The position numbers and the translations under genes were made by a program. Below, in pieces: positions 1 to 12,115 of a DNA stretch of 64,000 nucleotides. Location: NCBI GenBank assembly GCA_038501625.1, contig JAZAYU010000062.1, positions 868,001-932,000 on the forward strand, in the 5' to 3' direction. How positions within the stretch are numbered: position 1 is the first letter of the stretch; every line of letters begins with the position of its first letter. The stretch is from Corbicula japonica (Eukaryota > Mollusca > Bivalvia > Venerida > Cyrenidae). The notes beneath the pieces were generated by a model. It saw only the letters and a list, made by a program, of their open reading frames with translations, was not told the origin of the DNA and searched no databases.

Positions 1-242
1 TGTTGTGAAATAATTTTCCGATTTTTTAGTTTATCTGACCGCCAATTCTAAATATATGGGTATCAGAAAAAGGATATGACATCGCTTGATTGTTATATAT
101 CGCAAAAGATAAATATTAGATCAAAAAAATAAGAAATTCATGCGATAACTAGCCTCTTATTGCTGTTTGCTCCGAGCTGTTCATCTATCATTATACTCAC
201 AATCTTTCGTTATCCGCGATCTCCATTATCCGGGTACCTACC
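1..242 (-). mobile_element. Partial copy of the TTAA-flanked 53585-58343 element (left-end segment)
   Basis: Reverse-complemented, this stretch matches 53590-53830 along its length, including GGTACCC.GATAATG.AGAT, GGATAACGA.AGAT and GCGATA.ATAAC.ATCAAG. The terminus is near 242. The rest of the copy is cut off by the window edge. Confidence 0.75.
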
Positions 243-1054
243 TTGTAGATTAGACATGATAAGAATCACACTATTTGGCTTAACTGTTTAACTCTAGCAA
301 CCACAATGTAATTGCACTGTACACTGTAGCACTCCCTTTTAGACTTTCACATTTTAAAACAAGAATTCCTTTGACTGTCAAGTGTATAAACTCTAAACAG
401 AAAATCAGTGAAACCAAATGAACCTTAAATAGAATAAAATTAATTAATATTAAAAAATAGTCTGCAAATCAAATTCAGGGTGTGAACCTGTCTCAAATAA
501 AATGAAAATCCTAGAAATGGGGGACCTTTAATTTAAATTTAGAAGTCTAAAAGTGCAAATTCAATTCTATAAAACAAAGGAGTGGGAGGATGAAATTTAG
601 AATAAAAATAAAATGCCATTGTCACATAAATCAGTTATCCAGGGGAAGGAAATCAATACTGAACATTTCTTCAATTACAGCTGACAAGATAAGCCTAGAT
701 GATTATAGCACATAAACAATAAAACAGTGCCAACTAAAGGTTATCAGACCTTCTGCACTAATTAATGGCAAGAAAATTAACTCATGATAATAATGCATAT
801 TATCAGCAGTGTGATGCTCTACAAACATGTAATTAGATGTAATTATACAGCCCATGTGTCAGTCAAATACCACATCAATCCCAATGCATGCAACACATGG
901 AATTTTACTAGTTGCTGAATCCACTCCAAAAATGTGGAAGAAAAGCAGATGGTATTTGCCAAGGACATCATCACACATCTATTTAATCCTTAACTCTATA
1001 TAATTTTACAGGCTTTATTTGCATTATGAAAAATGATTTCTAACCAAGAAGTGA

Positions 1055-1277
1055 AGAAGTGGAGAATGTAGATCCAGATCAGCTGGCACGATTCCTTGCC
1101 ATGACCTTAACTGATTGCTTCTTGGTTAGAAATAACCTAATAAATCAAAAATTGATCCTATTGAATAAAAAAAACAAACTGTGAAGATCCTCATCAGATG
1201 GCAAGGATGTGTTGATTGATACGGATCTACACTGTTCGCTTATGGATAACAGCCGTTTCCTAAGGATCAAAGGTTAA
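1055..1277. mobile_element. Family A, diverged copy
   Basis: GTAGATCCAGATCAGCTGGC and GGATCTACACTGTTCGC are recognisable; the left TIR is degraded and the right reads CAAAGGTTAA. Confidence 0.75.
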
Positions 1278-1550
1278 ATTTCTAAACTGCATGGAAAATG
1301 AGATAGCAAAATTCAAGAGAAAATCAACTCGACATTCTACTTAAACTGAATGTAACAGTAACTAATTGGACAACTTAAATGTTAATTTTTTTTTAAAGAA
1401 AAATGTTTGTTTTAATGAAGGATCAATATCATGTTCACTAAAGCTTCACATATATCACTGCATATACAATTAATTGAAAATAGTATACTCCAATGTAACT
1501 GACTCCTTTATAAGGCAGCTCAATTTCTGACATTTCTCGGGCTATTAGAA

Positions 1551-1690
1551 TTTAACCCTTTACTCCATATATACATGTTTTTGACACTGTGCACTGGTCT
1601 CATCTTGGTCATCGATAATCTTATGAATCTAAAAGCAAAAGAGTAGATCCCTTTCAGATGACAGGGATGTGCATTTATGAATAAAGCTTT
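1551..1690. mobile_element. Family A, partial copy
   Basis: The left end TTTAACCCTTTACTCCATAT is clear; the right half breaks down after CAGATGACAGGG. Confidence 0.65.
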
Positions 1691-1758
1691 ATGTACCACT
1701 TTAAAATAAAGCCAATCAATAAGAATTCAGGTAAAATTGTTTACCTCTCCAAAAAATT

Positions 1759-1863
1759 CTACAAGATTTCAGTTCCTTCAAGGATTGAGCTGAAAGTGTC
1801 CCTGAACAGACTCCACCTTTCTTGCAAATTGTGATTCATTTTAGCCAGATACAGCCTACACTC
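1759..1863 (-). CDS. Candidate terminal exon (possibly of the SAM-like gene)
   Basis: On the minus strand, after a CTGGTCAG acceptor, a phase-0 frame reads MECRLYLAKMNHNLQERW then SLFRDTFSSILEGTEIL and a TAG stop (1761-1759). Phase 0 would join the 15317 donor. An alternative acceptor (TATTACAG, exon start 1886) reads FVSTGQ first but would need phase 1. The peptide is balanced in composition and unlike the surrounding repeats. There is no homology that I recognise, and 13 kb separates it from the previous exon. Confidence 0.27.
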   Translation of the reverse strand, partial: ECRLYLAKMNHNLQERWSLFRDTFSSILEGTEIL

Positions 1864-1886
1864 CATCTGACCAGTGCTTACAAAAA

Positions 1887-3341
1887 CTGTAATACTTGGT
1901 GACATTAAAGACAAAGTTAACAGCCTGGTTAATGGACACTAATTGATGTAAAGAGAGATCAATGACAACACCTATCATTATTAATTGATATTTTTATTAA
2001 GGAGCAAACAATGTAATTGTTCATGACCACTGTGGCTTTATACAGAAACAAAGCTAATGAACTCCTTGTCAACCTTCAATTAGTTAATTATTCAGGAAAC
2101 TCACTGTCCACATTACAATGAACTGATTTCCAGTTCTAGAAATACAACAGCATAATAATTACTAAATGCTCTGTAATTCAGTGTGAATCAAAACATTTGT
2201 TTGCAACATAACATATTTAATTTTGTAAAAAAAACAACTTTTAAACAGCACTCGTCACAGAAGGGGAACATATGGTAACAATCGAGTCTATGGAAATAAT
2301 TCTTGAAAATTGAAAGCACAATGACCACAAGTCTTAAAAATTTGTCACTTTAACTGTATTGTAAACATTATTTATTCATAATACAAATACTTGTTGTTTT
2401 GCTCTATTTAAGTTTTTAAACATTTAGGCAAAGAGATATGGTGCACAAGATGTTTATCTTTCTTTGGAAACACCTTTCTCTGAAAGGTTTTAGCAAAAAC
2501 TTGCTGAAAACGATTATTTTTACACATTTAATTTAGAAAATCAACACACTCAGACATACGATCTCTTAGCAATTGTTACCAGAAAAGAAAGAAATAAATA
2601 ATAATATCTTAATATAAAGTTAACTTCCAGTATTCTTTTAGTTTTTAAGGAGTTTATGGAGTCCCAGGATATTAATTTTTAAAACAAGGTCTAAAAACAG
2701 GCTATATTTTGGGCCTTAATTTTGCTAAAAACACTCTGAATAATGAGTATTTAAAGATGATTTCATGTTAATCTTACATATGTAGAATTGAAATAAAAAC
2801 ATGAAAGACTGAATGAAGCAAAACAACATGATTATAGGCTCGTAGTCAAGTTTTACTTAATTTTTAACATTTTCCCCATAGGTTCTTGTTTTTGCTGTAA
2901 TTGTATCCTTTCATCATTGATTATTTGCAACATATGAAAGAATTAGAAAATATACAGCAAGAGTATGCCAGCTGATACAGATCTACAATGATTGCACATG
3001 CAATAAAATCCGTAAATAAGGTGTTGATTTAACTTGTACTGCTTCCTCAAACAATGTACTTTGTAATAGTAAATTAAACTGTATATAATTAAAAAAATAA
3101 TGCTATCATTATTACAGAAAGCACAGAACTTTAAGTCCTTGACTCCAGGACACACATGTAAAACTGCTGCAGAAGAATCTAGCATAGACACCAGATCCTG
3201 GCACAAAATCTCCTACAAACCCTTATGATACTCCAACACATTCTACTCCCGCTAACTAACTAAACCTGGCTAAACCCACTGCAATGCAACAAGAAACTAT
3301 TGACCTATTCACACCCAATTATGCACTAGAAGAAAACAAGA
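1887..3341. other. No gene seen
   Basis: AT-rich sequence with short homopolymers. The open frame at 2943-3206 (minus) has no coding character. Nothing repetitive within the window was recognised. Confidence 0.5.
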
Positions 3342-5162
3342 GGTGTTTGTCAAACACAAATGCCCCCCCCTGACGTGCAAGTGATATCTATTAGCATTGA
3401 ATTTAAATTTTTGGAAATTTAGAGACTTTTGTAAGCTTTAGCAATGAAGGGTACCAGTCATGAAAGCAATTTACAAGACGGTGGAACTCCTATATATCAA
3501 TAACCAGGTCATCCAATGAGAGGATTACATTTACCTCGACAAACATAAGCGCGTGTAGATTAACCTAGTCTAACACAAAGGATTTTATTGTAATTTAAAT
3601 CAAATATTCGCTATTGGCGGAGATATAGTAGCTCTAGTGTTATGTCAATTCCGGTAATGTGCAGGCTTTAGTGACCATCCATACGAAACCAAAGCATTTA
3701 ATAAACACAAGTGAGTGATAATCAGTGCCTATTTATGACACGGCATATATTGAAATAGTTTAAAATTAATGTTATGGATCATTAATATATATCTTTACTT
3801 GAAATTGTCATGGGGAAAAATAATCACAACTTTACACTGAGAAGTATTTTATTTTATTATACAAATAAACATAAAAACGTTGTCTAGTTATTGATCGAAC
3901 AAGGTTTTTTGTTGTCAAGGCCACCGTGACCTTGACCTTTGACCTACTGACCCCAAAACCAATAGGGGTCTTCTACTGGTCACGACCAACTTCCACACCA
4001 AATATGAGGTCTGTATCACAAAGCGTTGTCTAGTTATTGATCGGACAACGTTTTTGTATGCAAAGGCCACTGTGACCTTGACCTTTGACCTACTGATCCT
4101 AAAATCAATAGGGTTCTTCTACTGGTCATGACCAACCTCCACACCAAATATGAGGACTGTATCACAAAGCGTTGTCTAGTTATTGATCGGACAACGTTTT
4201 TGTATGCAAAGGCCACTGTGACCTTGACCTTTGACCTACTGATCCTAAAATCAATAGGGTTCTTCTACTGGTCATGACCAACCTCCACACCAAATATGAG
4301 GACTGTATCACAAAGCGTTGTCTAGTTATTGATCGGACAAGGTTTTTGTGGTCAAGGCCACTGTGACCTTGACCTTTGACCTACTGACCCCAAAATCAAT
4401 AGGGGTCTTCTACTGGTCATGACCAACCTCCACACCAAATATGAGGACTGTACCACAAAGCGTTGTCTAGTTATTGATCGGACAAGGTTTTTGTGGTCAA
4501 GGCCACTGTGACCTTGACCTTTGACCTACTGACCCCAAAATCAATAGGGGTCTTCTACTGGTCATGACCAACCTCCACACCAAATATGAGGACTGTATCA
4601 CAAAGCGTTGTCTAGTTATTGATCGGACAAGGTTTTTGTGGTCAAGGCCACTGTGACCTTGACCTTTGACCTACTGACCCCAAAATCAATAGGGGTCTTC
4701 TACTGGTCATGACCAACCTCCACACCAAATATGAGGACTGTATCACAAAGCGTTGTCTAGTTATTGATCGGACAAGGTTTTTGTGGTCAAGGCCACTGTG
4801 ACCTTGACCTTTGACCTACTGACCCCAAAATCAATAGGGGTCTTCTACTGGTCATGACCAACCTCCACACCAAATATGAGGACTGTATCACAAAGCGTTG
4901 TCTAGTTATTGATCGGACAAGGTTTTTGTGGTCAAGGCCACTGTGACCTTGACCTTTGACCTACTGACCCCAAAATCAATAGGGGTCTTCTACTGGTCAT
5001 GACCAACCTCCACACCAAATATAAGGACTGTATCACAAAGCGTTGTCTAGTTATTGATCGGACAAGATGTGGTCTACGGACCGACATACCGACCGACATA
5101 CCGACCGACCGACCGACATGTGCAAAGCAATATACCCCCGCTTCTTCGAAGGGGGGCATAAT
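3342..5162 (+). mobile_element. Array element 1 (Helentron/pearl-like, non-autonomous)
   Basis: A left end starting AACAAGAGGTGTTTGTCAAA, a unique ~530-bp segment, a tandem array (3880-5065), a GACCGACATACC short repeat (5081-5118), and a terminal palindromic hairpin CCCCCGCTTCTTCGAAGGGG (about 5136-5157) followed by CATAAT. The plan of unique head, tandem core and hairpin tail fits the pearl/HINE elements known in bivalves. There is no coding capacity; open frames in the array are repeat artefacts. Confidence 0.75.
3880..5065 (+). repeat. Tandem array, ~145-bp unit, about 8 copies
   Basis: The unit start GCGTTGTCTAGTTATTGATC recurs at 4023, 4169, 4315, 4460, 4605, 4750, 4895 and 5040, a spacing of 145-146 (an earlier variant is near 3887). 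Each complete unit carries TGACCTTGACCTTTGACCT. The last six units are nearly identical, implying recent homogenisation. Confidence 0.95.
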
Positions 5163-5204
5163 TAACTGTTTGCTCCATGGATACAACTTATCACATGGGT
5201 TAAC

Positions 5205-5385
5205 ATTGTAGATCATGATCAATAGGCACTTCCATGCCATCAGATCTGAGGCTATACTGGTCTTTCTTGGTAAGAAATGATCTAATGAATCTAAAAGCAA
5301 ACATTGTAGATTCCGATCAGTTGGCATGAATGTGCTGGCTGATCTGTATCTACCACGTTAGCCTATGGGATAAAAACCATATCTA
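5205..5385. mobile_element. Family A, diverged copy abutting the next
   Basis: GTAGATCATGATCAATAGGC ... CTGATCTGTATCTACCACG. The ends are degraded. It directly precedes a better copy. Confidence 0.65.
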
Positions 5386-5388
5386 AAC

Positions 5389-5615
5389 CCTTTCCTGTAC
5401 AGATACACTTTTATTGCTAGGGCGAACAGTTTAGATCCAGATCAACTGGCACATCTGATCAGGATCTAAACTATTTGCTTTTTGATTCATTAGATTATTT
5501 CTGACCAATATGCGACCAGTGCAGATCCTGATCAGACGGCACGGATGTGCCGGCTGATCTGGATCTACACTGGTCGCACATGCGTAAAAATGCGTATATA
5601 TCCAGGAAAGGGTTA
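5389..5615. mobile_element. Family A copy
   Basis: AACCCTTTCCTGTACAG ... CCAGGAAAGGGTTAA. The right hairpin is intact; the left hairpin is shortened in its loop. Confidence 0.88.
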
Positions 5616-5713
5616 AAGTTAACCTCTGAAACAACACAATGAATTCTACAATGCACATGTAATGCAATCAATAGTAAGTTATTGTTTATAACGGAGTTTG
5701 GCAGAAATATATC

Positions 5714-5800
5714 AATTAAACAGTGAGCAGTATAGACCCTGATCAAAAGTATGTAAGGGCTGATCGAGATCTACACTAGCTTCGTGTGTCTTCAACACTG
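5714..5800. mobile_element. Family A, right-half fragment
   Basis: TATAGACCCTGATCAAAAGT pairs loosely with GGCTGATCGAGATCTACACT. No terminal repeat. Confidence 0.55.
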
Positions 5801-5880
5801 GCAAGGTTAATTCAGAATTACTGCAGAACTGGACAATCTCTAACAAACCTTAGGATACAGCCCCACATAAAATACTTTAT

Positions 5881-6122
5881 TCACCCTTTCCTCCATATAT
5901 ATACGACTTTTATGGCATAATTGAAAAGTGTAGATCCAGAACAACTGGCACATTCTGTGCCATCTAATCAGGATCTACATTGTTCACTTTTTGATTTGTT
6001 AATTTATTTCTTACCAAGAAATATACTGTGTAGATCCTGAACAAATGGCAAGGCTTTGCTGGCTGATCTGGATCTACACTGGTTGACCATGCTTGAAAAT
6101 GTATATATGGAGTAAATAGTTA
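5881..6122. mobile_element. Family A copy
   Basis: Starts CACCCTTTCCTCCATATATA and ends TATATATGGAGTAAATAG. Both hairpins are present. Confidence 0.85.
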
Positions 6123-7064
6123 TTTAATGAATACATCAGAATTGAACAATCTGTTACAAACATTAGATGTAGCGCCACACAAATTAATATATTTATCCTC
6201 CAAATATTTGATCTCCTCAGAAGAATTGATTCCACAAAAATCTTATCACAGAAATCAAAATTCCAAAACTAATTTACAACAATCTTTGCCATAGGAAGAA
6301 TAATAAATAGCAAAAAAAACAACATTTCTACATTCTCCCACCAAGAAGAGACACTAAATTCCAATCCACAGCAAATACAGCATGTTTTCCTAGGAAATTG
6401 AGAAATTCCAATATTTATCCTTGCATTCTGTATGATCAGAGAGTTGACTAACACCAACACATGTTGGATTACCACACAAATACCTATGGTATATATTTCC
6501 ACCATCATATTAATCCTCCAAGGCAGCTTTTTCTATAATAGCTAGTAGTACATATTGTTTTTGTGCACGATTCTGAAACTCTCAGAAGTTCCTTCCACCT
6601 GTAGTAAATAGGAACATCACATTCTTTGCTATTATGATTAATAAAGAGTGTTTGCCAATTATTCCACAAGATTTGAACCTCAGACCATTTCCTGATGTCT
6701 CTTGTTCTATAGCCTTTTACACTTAGGTTACACTAAATGTTGTTGATATGCATTTTCTTCTCTATTTTTTTTGCTTTTTTAAATGTATGCATTCAAATTA
6801 AGATAAAAATTCAATGTTAAGTTTCTATTTTGTTCCAACAATAAACTGCTTGCAGCAACATTTGTTATTGTGGTTCTGCTTCTTAAAATACTGCAGCTGC
6901 TACTCCTGCTGCTGCTGTTATTCCATAAAACTTCTCGTACCAAACAATGCTGCTTACAACAGCTGATTATATTATGGTGGCATTGACCCAGGCTGATCAT
7001 CAAACTTTACATCCCTATTCACTGAACTGAACGTAAACCATGGGTTACGGCATTCAGCCCCGGC

Positions 7065-7222
7065 TCTATTCTGTGCAGACTGAAAATGATCATCTGCACG
7101 GGTTACTTTCTAATTTACTAGATTATTCTAACTATGAAGCAGTGTAGATCCTGATCAGATTGCATAGATGTGTACGTTGACCTACATCTGCATTGTTTAC
7201 ATCGATGAAGTAAAGGTTTAAA
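7065..7222. mobile_element. Family A, internal fragment
   Basis: The linker TACTAGATTATTCTAAC and right hairpin GTGTAGATCCTGATCAGATT remain; both ends are lost. Confidence 0.6.
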
Positions 7223-7274
7223 ATTTCTCACACCAAATATTGCATAAACAAACTCAAAAAACTTTTTTAAATTA

Positions 7275-8034
7275 GGCCTAAAAAAAAGGTTTGTTTCTGG
7301 TTACATCCTTGAAAAAACAATGGGTCGGTAGGTAGGCTTTTTTTTTTTTTTTTTTTTTAGGGGAAGGAACCAAAGACCAGGTATATACCATCTTGGGTGT
7401 TAGTAAGTACATCAAAGATTAAAATTTTTAAACTAGTATCTATCTTTTTTAGAGGTATCTTTTAAGGTATTGAAGTGTAGAAATGGGAAAACTTACTGCA
7501 TTTTATACTGTAATTCCATTGAAACTAATAAACCAGTGTTTCAACTTAAAGTTGAATTGTTTTGCTTAACATGTAATATTAATAATTATTCTTTAAATTA
7601 CAATTAGATGTGTAATGCCGTAATGTGGTTTAATGCATTGATATTGTTGATTTGTTCATGGCTATTGTTGTAAAAAAATATGTTGGATATACTTACCTTA
7701 ATACCTACCACTTTTTACAACCACTGTGCCTCACTTTCAAATCGTATTAAGTCGTTTTTAGCTTTACATTCGTGATATTGTTGCAATTAACACATAATCA
7801 AATATATACATATCCCGTCAATGATGGTAAAAGTTCTATCACTACCACCAAAGCAGGGTTAATAATTTGATCAGTGGTGTTTCTTTCACTCACTTTACAA
7901 TACAATTTTCGTCGGTCAAAAACTTGATCAGCTTTTCATACAATTTTTTTGGGAGGGCTGAAAAAAGTTACGGTCGGCGCTTAAAAGAGACGGTCGGTCG
8001 GGTAACCAGAAACAAACCTTTTTTTTTGAGGCCT
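7275..8034. mobile_element. TIR element of about 760 bp
   Basis: AGGCCTAAAAAAAAGGTTTG on the left pairs with the reverse complement of the right end, AGGCCTCAAAAAAAAAGGTT, and the match continues through TTTGTTTCTGGTTAC. Subterminal CGGTCGG-type motifs are on both sides. There is no transposase and the target duplication is not resolved. Confidence 0.75.
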
Positions 8035-8594
8035 TACAATACATCAGGCAAATATGTTTACAACTATTGGCAAAATAACTTCCCAAAGTAATAAAAGTAA
8101 GCAGTAAGTAATAAAATTGAACACAAAAATCAAAAGCCGATCAAACATTTCATAACAACAAAACCTGTGCTTCAACAGAGATTGTAGTAGTAATTTAATC
8201 TGTATACAAAAATCTATAAAATCTTCTGGCAAATATTCTGATCAACATGCAGATAGGAAATAATATTGCAAACTTCGCGGCCATTATGTAATCATAAAAT
8301 TCATTCCCTTGTGTTTTCCGTTATTTCTGTTCTATAGAATTTATTATTCTGACTAAATGTTTAAAGAAAAGACACTCTTACACTAATACTAATTTTACCG
8401 ATCAGAAAAAATAAATGAGAAAATGGTAGATCAGCCCATGGGAGACATTATAAATGCCACACAAGCTAAATCCATCATCTGCAGGATTTGGGAATTTTGA
8501 GATCAGCCAGACAAGAAAAAGAATAAAAAATTATTTTCTGGCAGCTTGTTAAATAAGGTGTAAAATAGAGAGGTAGTAAACAATGTTACTGATG

Positions 8595-8800
8595 CTGTCA
8601 GTAATTGTCTTATTGTAGATGCTGTTAGTAATTACCTCACTGTAGATGCTGTCAGTAATTACCTAACTGTAGAATGCTGTTAGTAACTGCCTGACGGTAG
8701 ATACTGTCAGTAATTGTCTAACTGTAGATAGTTTCAGTAATTGCCTAACTGTCTAACCCCAGATGCTGTTAGTAAAGTTCTTTCTAACCTTGGCTACAGT
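8595..8800 (+). repeat. Degenerate minisatellite
   Basis: Six to seven units of roughly 30 bases around TAGATGCTGTCAGTAATT and CCTAACTG, with substitutions and small indels between copies. Confidence 0.8.
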
Positions 8801-8821
8801 AAAAGTTGTCAGTAATTGCCT

Positions 8822-8985
8822 AACAGATCTACACTGGTCAAATCTTGGTCAGAAATAACCTAATGAATCTTAAAACGAACTGTGCAGATTCAAATCAGAT
8901 ATCTTGAATGTGCCAAGTCTGGCTTATCTGGATCTACAGTGTTAACTTGCACAATAAAGGCTTTTATATGGAATAGAGGGTTAAA
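8822..8985. mobile_element. Family A, 5'-truncated copy
   Basis: Begins within the left half (AGATCTACACTGGTCAAATC) and ends GGAATAGAGGGTTAA. Confidence 0.7.
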
Positions 8986-9402
8986 AATCTTAGGGACATC
9001 TCCAAAAGGTGCTACTGTCAAACATTTCTGCTGATTATTACAATCTCAAGAGACTGATGTTATGTTACTACTGGGTACTGAACAATAAATCTGAACTGTT
9101 GTGCACTATATTTAATCTTAACATTTTCAACCTGTGCACCAAACCTGCGCACCACCAAACCTGCAACTAATGCATGTGATGCTTTTGACCAAACCTGTGA
9201 AATATTTTAACATTTAAGCATGGTAGTAGTTGCTGTTTCTTTAAAGAACTTCAAATGTATTGCAAGTCTGCTGACTTCTTTATTGCACTTTATATCTATT
9301 TGATGTCCAACAAAAACTCAGTGTCCGGATTGAAAAATCTGGAGGTGGGATTAAATCAGTTGGTAAAATTGCGTGATATCACACAATAGTAACTTTATAT
9401 TT

Positions 9403-11003
9403 AGAACAAGAGGGCCATGATGGCCCTGAATCACCTCCTGAGTATGAAACTCAAGTTATTAACCAGAAACTGAATTTTTATTTTTAGCAACAGTGACCTT
9501 GTCCTTGATCACAGACACTTGGGTACAATCCCAATTTGTCTCTTGTTATAAGCTACCCATATACCAAGTTTGGAGTCAATATGACCAGGCAAACTCAAGT
9601 TATTAAGTGGAAACTGAATTTCTATTTTTAGCAACTGTGACCTTAACCTTGATCAGAGACACCTGGGTAGCAATCCCAAGCTGCCTTTTGATATAAGCTA
9701 CTCATACACCAAGTGTGGAGTCAAAAAACCAAAGCAAACTCAAGTTATTAAGTGGAAACTGAATTTCTATTTTTAGCAACAGTGACCTTGACCTTGATCA
9801 CAGACACGTAGGTAGCTTTCCCAAGTTGCCTCTTAATTTAAGCTATCCATATACCAAGTTTGGAGTCAATAGGCCAAAGCAAACTCAAGTAATTAAGTAG
9901 AAACTGAATTTCTATTTTTAGTAACAGCGACCTTGACCTTAATCACAGACACCTGGGTAGCAACCCCAAGCTGCCTCTAGATATAAGCTATCCATATACC
10001 AAGTTTGGAGTCAATAGGCCAAAGCAATCTCAAGTAATTAAGTAGAAACTGCATTTCTATTTTTAGTAACAGTGACCTTGACCTTAATCAGAGACACCTG
10101 GGTAGCAACCCCAAGCTGCCTTTTGATATAAGCTACCCATACATCAAGTTTGGAGTCAATATGCCAAAGCAAACTCAAGTTATTAAGCAGAAACTGAATT
10201 TCTTTTTTTAGCAACAGTGACCTTGACCTTGATCACAGACATCTGGGAAGCAACCTCAAGCTGGCTTTTGATATAAGCTACCCATATACCAAGTTTGGAG
10301 TAAATAGGCCTAAGCAAACTCAAGTAATTGAGCAAAGACCGAATTTCTATTTTTAGCAACAGTGACCTTGACCTTGATCACAGACACCTGGGTAGCAACC
10401 CATAGCTGCCTTTTGATATAAGCTACCCATACACCAAGTTTGGAGTCAATAGGCTTAAGCAAACTCAATTGAGCAAAGACTGAATTTCTATTTTTAGCAA
10501 TAGTGACCTTAACCTTGATCACAGACACCTGGGTAGCAACCCCAAGCTGCCGTTTGATATAAGCTACCCATACACCAAGTTTGGAGTCAATAGGCCTAAG
10601 CAAACTCAAGTAATTGAGCAAAGACTGAATTTCTATTTTTAGCAACAGTGACCTTGACCTTGATCACAGACACCTGGGTAGCAACCCCAAGCTGCCGCTT
10701 GATATAAGCTACCCATACACCAAGTTTGGAGTCAATAACCCTAAGCAACTCAAGTAATTGAGCAAAGACTGAATTTCTATTTTTAGCAGCAGTGACCTTG
10801 ACCTTGTGGTCATGATTTGAACAACTTTTGTAGACATCAGTGCCAGGATGCTTCAGGACAAATTTGGTTAAAATCCATCAAGTGGTTTCAGAGGAGATGT
10901 TGTTTAAAGGAAATTGTTGACGGACGACAGACGCCGGACGCCGGACAACGGACAAAGATGGGTCACAATAGCTCACCATGAGCCTATGGCTCAGGTGAGC
11001 TAA
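9403..11003 (+). mobile_element. Array element 2 (Helitron-like end)
   Basis: The left end is AACAAGAGGGCCATGATGGC with a GGGCCATGATGGCCC palindrome, followed by a tandem array (about 9440-10810), a ~180-bp unique tail with CGGACGACAGACGCCGGACG, then the hairpin TGAGCCTATGGCTCA (10979-10993) and CTAA at 11000-11003. A 3' hairpin a few bases before CTRR is the Helitron hallmark. The 5' TC end is not evident. There is no protein-coding content. Confidence 0.78.
9440..10810 (+). repeat. Tandem array, 145-bp unit, about 10 copies
   Basis: The landmark TGACCT recurs at 9493, 9638, 9783, 9928 (as CGACCT), 10073, 10218, 10363, 10504, 10649 and 10793, a period of 145 with one 141 unit. Most units carry TGACCTTGACCTT or a one-base variant. 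The sequence otherwise differs from the 3880-5065 array. Confidence 0.95.
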
Positions 11004-11316
11004 AAACATGTCAGACAGAACCATGCAAAAGCATGATTTTAATATTCATTTTTGCAGGTTTTATAGGCAAACACTGTAATTTTCATTAAATGTTTGCAAA
11101 ACACCCTTATGAACACAACTGCTTAATGCACAATGAATGGCTTTGCTAAAATGAAAAAAAGTTAAATCTACTGCCCAAATTTAAGTAAAATGCTCAAACC
11201 TAATAAGTTTTCTTGGTATCTGACCAATACAAATATTTCTGCAAAATCCAACATCATTTCTTATCTCTAGAATCTGAGAACTGACAAATGCACTTGCTGT
11301 TGCAACTGGAATAAAC

Positions 11317-11380
11317 CAAGATCAGGGCTCAGGATTATAAAACTGAGAAAGAAAACCAGTCTCAAATTTCAATGATGGAA
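11317..11380. mobile_element. Family B, half copy
   Basis: GGATTATAAAACTGAGAAAG followed by ACCAGTCTCAAATTTCAATG; no second arm. Confidence 0.6.
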
Positions 11381-11624
11381 AAAGAATGACTCAACAGTAT
11401 TCCAGGAAACCGAAGCTCTTCCTATGTTCATAGCCAGACTGCTCTGCCAAGATCTGCTGTGAAACCATTTAATATTTTCATTGGTTTCTCCAGAAAAAGA
11501 CTATTTCGTGATGATGATTATAATTCATCATAATTATATAGAGTAAATAAGATACAGTAAACTGTCTCATAGTCCTTGTTTGTATATATCAACTTGGCCA
11601 TAAGCCTCTTTGTTAATTAATTCA

Positions 11625-12115
11625 AACAGAATGCACATTTGTCTATATTTATTCATCATATTGTGGAAAAAATACATTTGTCTATATTTATTTATCATAC
11701 TGTGGAAAAGTTACATTTGTCCACAGGTAGAAGGATCATACCTTGGTCCCCCCCCCCCTGCTGACCCCAACCCCACAACACCCCAGTTTAAAAAATCCAG
11801 TCAATCAGATAGCAGATTGCATTGAATTTTATCTTTTCCTTAAAGAAAAACATGTAAGAAAATGCTTTTTCTTACATGTTCTTTTTGAAGGAAAAGATAA
11901 AATTAAATGCAATCTGCAGTCTGGTTGACTGGATTTTTTAAACTGGGGTGTTGGGGGGTAGGGGGGGGGGCAGGACCAAGGCATGATCCTTCCACCTGTG
12001 CATTTGTCTATATTTATTCATCGTACTGTGGAAAAGTTACATTTGTCTATATTTATTCATCATACTGTGGAAAAGTTACATTTGTCTATATTTTTTATTA
12101 ACCATACTGTGGAAA
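11625..12115 (+). repeat. ~39-bp tandem repeat interrupted by a fold-back insertion
   Basis: Units read ACATTTGTCTATATTTATTC followed by ATCATACTGTGGAAAAGTT. At least two lie before and three after the 11722-12000 insertion. Confidence 0.85.
11722..12000. mobile_element. 279-bp fold-back element with 8-bp target duplication
   Basis: An almost complete inverted repeat: CACAGGTAGAAGGATCAT at the left mirrors ATGATCCTTCCACCTGTG at the right, and pairing continues through a C-run/G-run and the TTTAAAAAATCCAGTCAA block to the centre near 11865. It interrupts a tandem-repeat unit and duplicates CATTTGTC (11714-11721 and 12001-12008). A single strand could form a ~135-bp stem. Confidence 0.9.

Noticed and set aside
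4034..5327. Open frames within the 3880-5065 array, on both strands
   Set aside because: They repeat the unit sequence in one frame, have no start context or motif, and arise from the near-identical 145-bp repeat.
10310..10645. 111-residue open frame (minus) with internal peptide repeats
   Set aside because: It is the translation of three 145-bp satellite units, not a repeat protein.
3880..10810. Regular direct repeats considered as a CRISPR array
   Set aside because: Units are 145 bp without short repeat/spacer alternation, there are no cas genes, and the DNA is clearly eukaryotic.
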